This document shows positions 24,021-25,424 of a stretch of DNA of 25,424 nt, in pieces. Origin of the DNA: a bacterium (GTDB taxonomy: Bacteria; Bacteroidota; Bacteroidia; Bacteroidales; Muribaculaceae); NCBI GenBank assembly GCA_004563195.1, contig SFTJ01000040.1, positions 1 to 25,424 on the forward strand. Reading direction: 5' to 3'. The notes beneath the pieces were generated by a model. The model saw only the letters and a list, made by a program, of their open reading frames with translations, was not told where the DNA came from and did no database searches. A program made the translations under genes and the position numbers. How positions within the stretch are numbered: position 1 is the stretch's first letter; the number at the start of each line of letters is the position of its first letter.

Positions 24021-25175
24021 ATGGGCGAATTAGTATCATTTTTCGGCGAAAACCTTCAACAATTTTGGGAATTCACCGGTTTCTATAATGTCACAACGCC
24101 TCACTTGATTATGCTGCTCGTGGGTTTGTTCTTCATTTATCTTGCGATAAAACACGAGTTCGAACCTATGTTGCTTGTGCCAATTGGCTTCGGTATCCTT
24201 TTGGGTAACATTCCTTTCCAACTTGGCAACGAAATCGGCATCTATGAAGAAGGCTCTGTGCTCAACATCCTCTACAATGGTGTTGGTGCCGGATGGTATC
24301 CACCTCTCATCTTCTTGGGAATAGGCGCTATGACTGACTTCTCGGCTCTGCTCGCCAACCCTAAGTTGATGCTCGTGGGTGCTTCGGCTCAGTTTGGTAT
24401 TTTTGGCGCTTATATGGTGGCTTTGGCCTTGGGCTTTGCTCCCGACCAAGCCGGTGCTATTGCTATCATCGGCGGTGCCGACGGCCCTACTGCCATCTTC
24501 CTTTCGTCGAAGTTGGCTCCTAACATGATGGGTGCTATCGCCGTGTCGGCTTACTCTTATATGGCTTTGGTGCCACTCATCCAGCCGCCTATCATGCGAT
24601 TGCTCACCACCAAGAAGGAACGTCTCATCAAGATGAAGCCTGCTCGCACCGTGAGCCAGACCGAAAAGATTATTTTCCCTATCTTCGGTCTTATCCTCAC
24701 TTGCTTCTTTGTGCCTTCGGCAATTCCATTGCTCGGTATGCTATTCTTCGGCAACCTCTTGCGCGAAAGCGGCGTTACCACTCGTTTGGCCAAGACTGCA
24801 AGCAACGCACTCACCGACATCGTTACCATACTTCTCGGTCTCACCGTGGGTGCTTCCACTCAGGCTTCGGAGTTCTTGACTCTCGACACCATCAAGATTT
24901 TTGCCCTTGGCGCTATGGCATTCATCATCGCCTCGGCTTCGGGTGTGCTCTTCGTCAAGTTCTTCAACCTTTTCTTGCCTAAGAACAAGAAAATCAACCC
25001 GCTCATCGGCAACGCCGGCGTTTCGGCTGTGCCTATGGCTGCCCGCATCTCTAACAATATGGGCCTCAAGTACGACCCATCTAACTACCTCTTGATGCAC
25101 GCTATGGGTCCGAATGTGGCAGGTGTTATCGGTTCGGCTGTTGCCGCCGGTGTCCTCCTCGGTTTCTTGGGCTAA
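24021..25175 (+). CDS. mmdB: Na+-translocating decarboxylase beta subunit
   Basis: A 384-residue integral membrane protein of the OadB/MmdB/GcdB family. It decarboxylates carboxybiotin and exports Na+ in exchange for the proton consumed. The hallmark GGADGPTAIF is at 151-160 (Asp154, matching the essential Asp of OadB). The second re-entrant region near the C-terminus, SAVPMAARISNNMG followed by HAMGPNVAGVIGSA, carries the conserved Asn/Gly. There are roughly nine membrane segments. Last gene of the cluster, followed by a terminator 46 nt later. Confidence 0.95.
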   Translation: MGELVSFFGENLQQFWEFTGFYNVTTPHLIMLLVGLFFIYLAIKHEFEPMLLVPIGFGILLGNIPFQLGNEIGIYEEGSVLNILYNGVGAGWYPPLIFLGIGAMTDFSALLANPKLMLVGASAQFGIFGAYMVALALGFAPDQAGAIAIIGGADGPTAIFLSSKLAPNMMGAIAVSAYSYMALVPLIQPPIMRLLTTKKERLIKMKPARTVSQTEKIIFPIFGLILTCFFVPSAIPLLGMLFFGNLLRESGVTTRLAKTASNALTDIVTILLGLTVGASTQASEFLTLDTIKIFALGAMAFIIASASGVLFVKFFNLFLPKNKKINPLIGNAGVSAVPMAARISNNMGLKYDPSNYLLMHAMGPNVAGVIGSAVAAGVLLGFLG

Positions 25176-25220
25176 TTACGGAGCTCGCTTTTATTAGCAA
25201 TTATCCAAAATAACATCGGT

Positions 25221-25277
25221 CGATGGCAGGTTTTCGCAACAAAGCGATACCTGCCATCGCTGTTTGTTTGATTTTGC
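25221..25277 (+). terminator. Intrinsic terminator of the mce-mmd cluster
   Basis: Arms CGATGGCAGGT (25221-25231) and ACCTGCCATCG (25249-25259) are perfect complements. The 17-nt loop extends the helix with TCGC/GCGA around AACAAA. It is followed by CTGTTTGTTTGATTTT. Confidence 0.85.
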
Positions 25278-25390
25278 CTTATATGACATTTTAGTAGTCG
25301 AAACCGGGCTATTATGACAATTATGGGTAGTGTTTCACTGAGTGTGTCTGAGGCGAGTTCACTCAAGCCTGTAGACCTCAGATGACGATG

Positions 25391-25398
25391 CAAATTTA
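25391..25398 (-). promoter_or_regulatory. Possible leftward -7 box near right edge
   Basis: The minus strand reads TAAATTTG. A transcript from here would run leftward through a 7-bp stem (TCTGAGG 25347-25353 with CCTCAGA 25376-25382). No convincing protein follows, and no -33 element can be confirmed this close to the edge. Confidence 0.25.
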
Positions 25399-25424
25399 AC
25401 GATTATCTTTCATATTTTTTCTGT

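Noticed and set aside
25172..25393. 73-codon minus-strand frame at the right end
   Set aside because: Begins with TTG inside a promoter-like box, runs through the mmd terminator, and has no family features.

Overview
The window reads as chromosomal DNA of a gut-type Bacteroidales bacterium, most likely Bacteroidaceae/Muribaculaceae-like. The evidence is repeated promoter boxes of the Bacteroidetes TAnnTTTG type, AT-rich leaders without a clear Shine-Dalgarno, a Bacteroidetes-type RNA polymerase omega-like protein, BamD, and a sodium-pumping methylmalonyl-CoA decarboxylase cluster for the succinate-to-propionate route. Species assignment is inference.

Layout. (1) Bases 1-600 form a scarred edge. 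They hold the 3' end of a metallo-beta-lactamase-fold hydrolase, a decayed N-terminus of a calcineurin-like phosphoesterase, a short element with 19-bp near-perfect terminal inverted repeats, and a terminator for the leftward operon. (2) Bases 599-4370, minus strand, carry a three-gene operon for peptidoglycan-peptide processing: transglutaminase-like protein, SH3-NlpC/P60 endopeptidase and dipeptide epimerase. (3) Bases 4520-7045, minus, carry a stand-alone GH95 alpha-L-fucosidase with its own terminator. (4) Bases 7319-8290, plus, encode a secreted protein of unknown family. (5) Bases 8447-12815, plus, hold housekeeping genes: bamD, the omega-like subunit, a two-PASTA membrane protein, an RluA/RluD-type pseudouridine synthase and a PlsB-like acyltransferase. 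(6) Bases 12905-17871, plus, are a tightly packed set (two 4-nt ATGA overlaps): membrane metallophosphoesterase, tex, an HPPK/FolK-like protein and sstT. (7) Bases 17872-18146 hold a bidirectional terminator and an unannotated leftward unit with promoter, 12-bp-arm palindrome and a 33-codon helix-turn-helix ORF. (8) dnaK lies on the minus strand. (9) Bases 20363-25259, plus, hold methylmalonyl-CoA epimerase and the decarboxylase alpha, gamma-like (lamin-tail fusion), biotin carrier and beta subunits, closed by a terminator.

How the genes work together. The leftward operon would cut wall stem peptides and convert L-Ala-D-Glu to L-Ala-L-Glu for reuse. The rightward mce-mmd cluster converts (R/S)-methylmalonyl-CoA to propionyl-CoA and couples decarboxylation to Na+ export. 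The sodium gradient made by the pump could drive symporters such as the SstT encoded upstream.

Most of the window is ordinary core genome. The least expected items are small: the helix-turn-helix micro-unit beside sstT, the inverted-repeat element next to the phosphoesterase relic, the HPPK-like protein lacking a key arginine, and the lamin-tail/OadG fusion. I found no CRISPR array, tRNA, rRNA, complete insertion sequence or obvious defence system.
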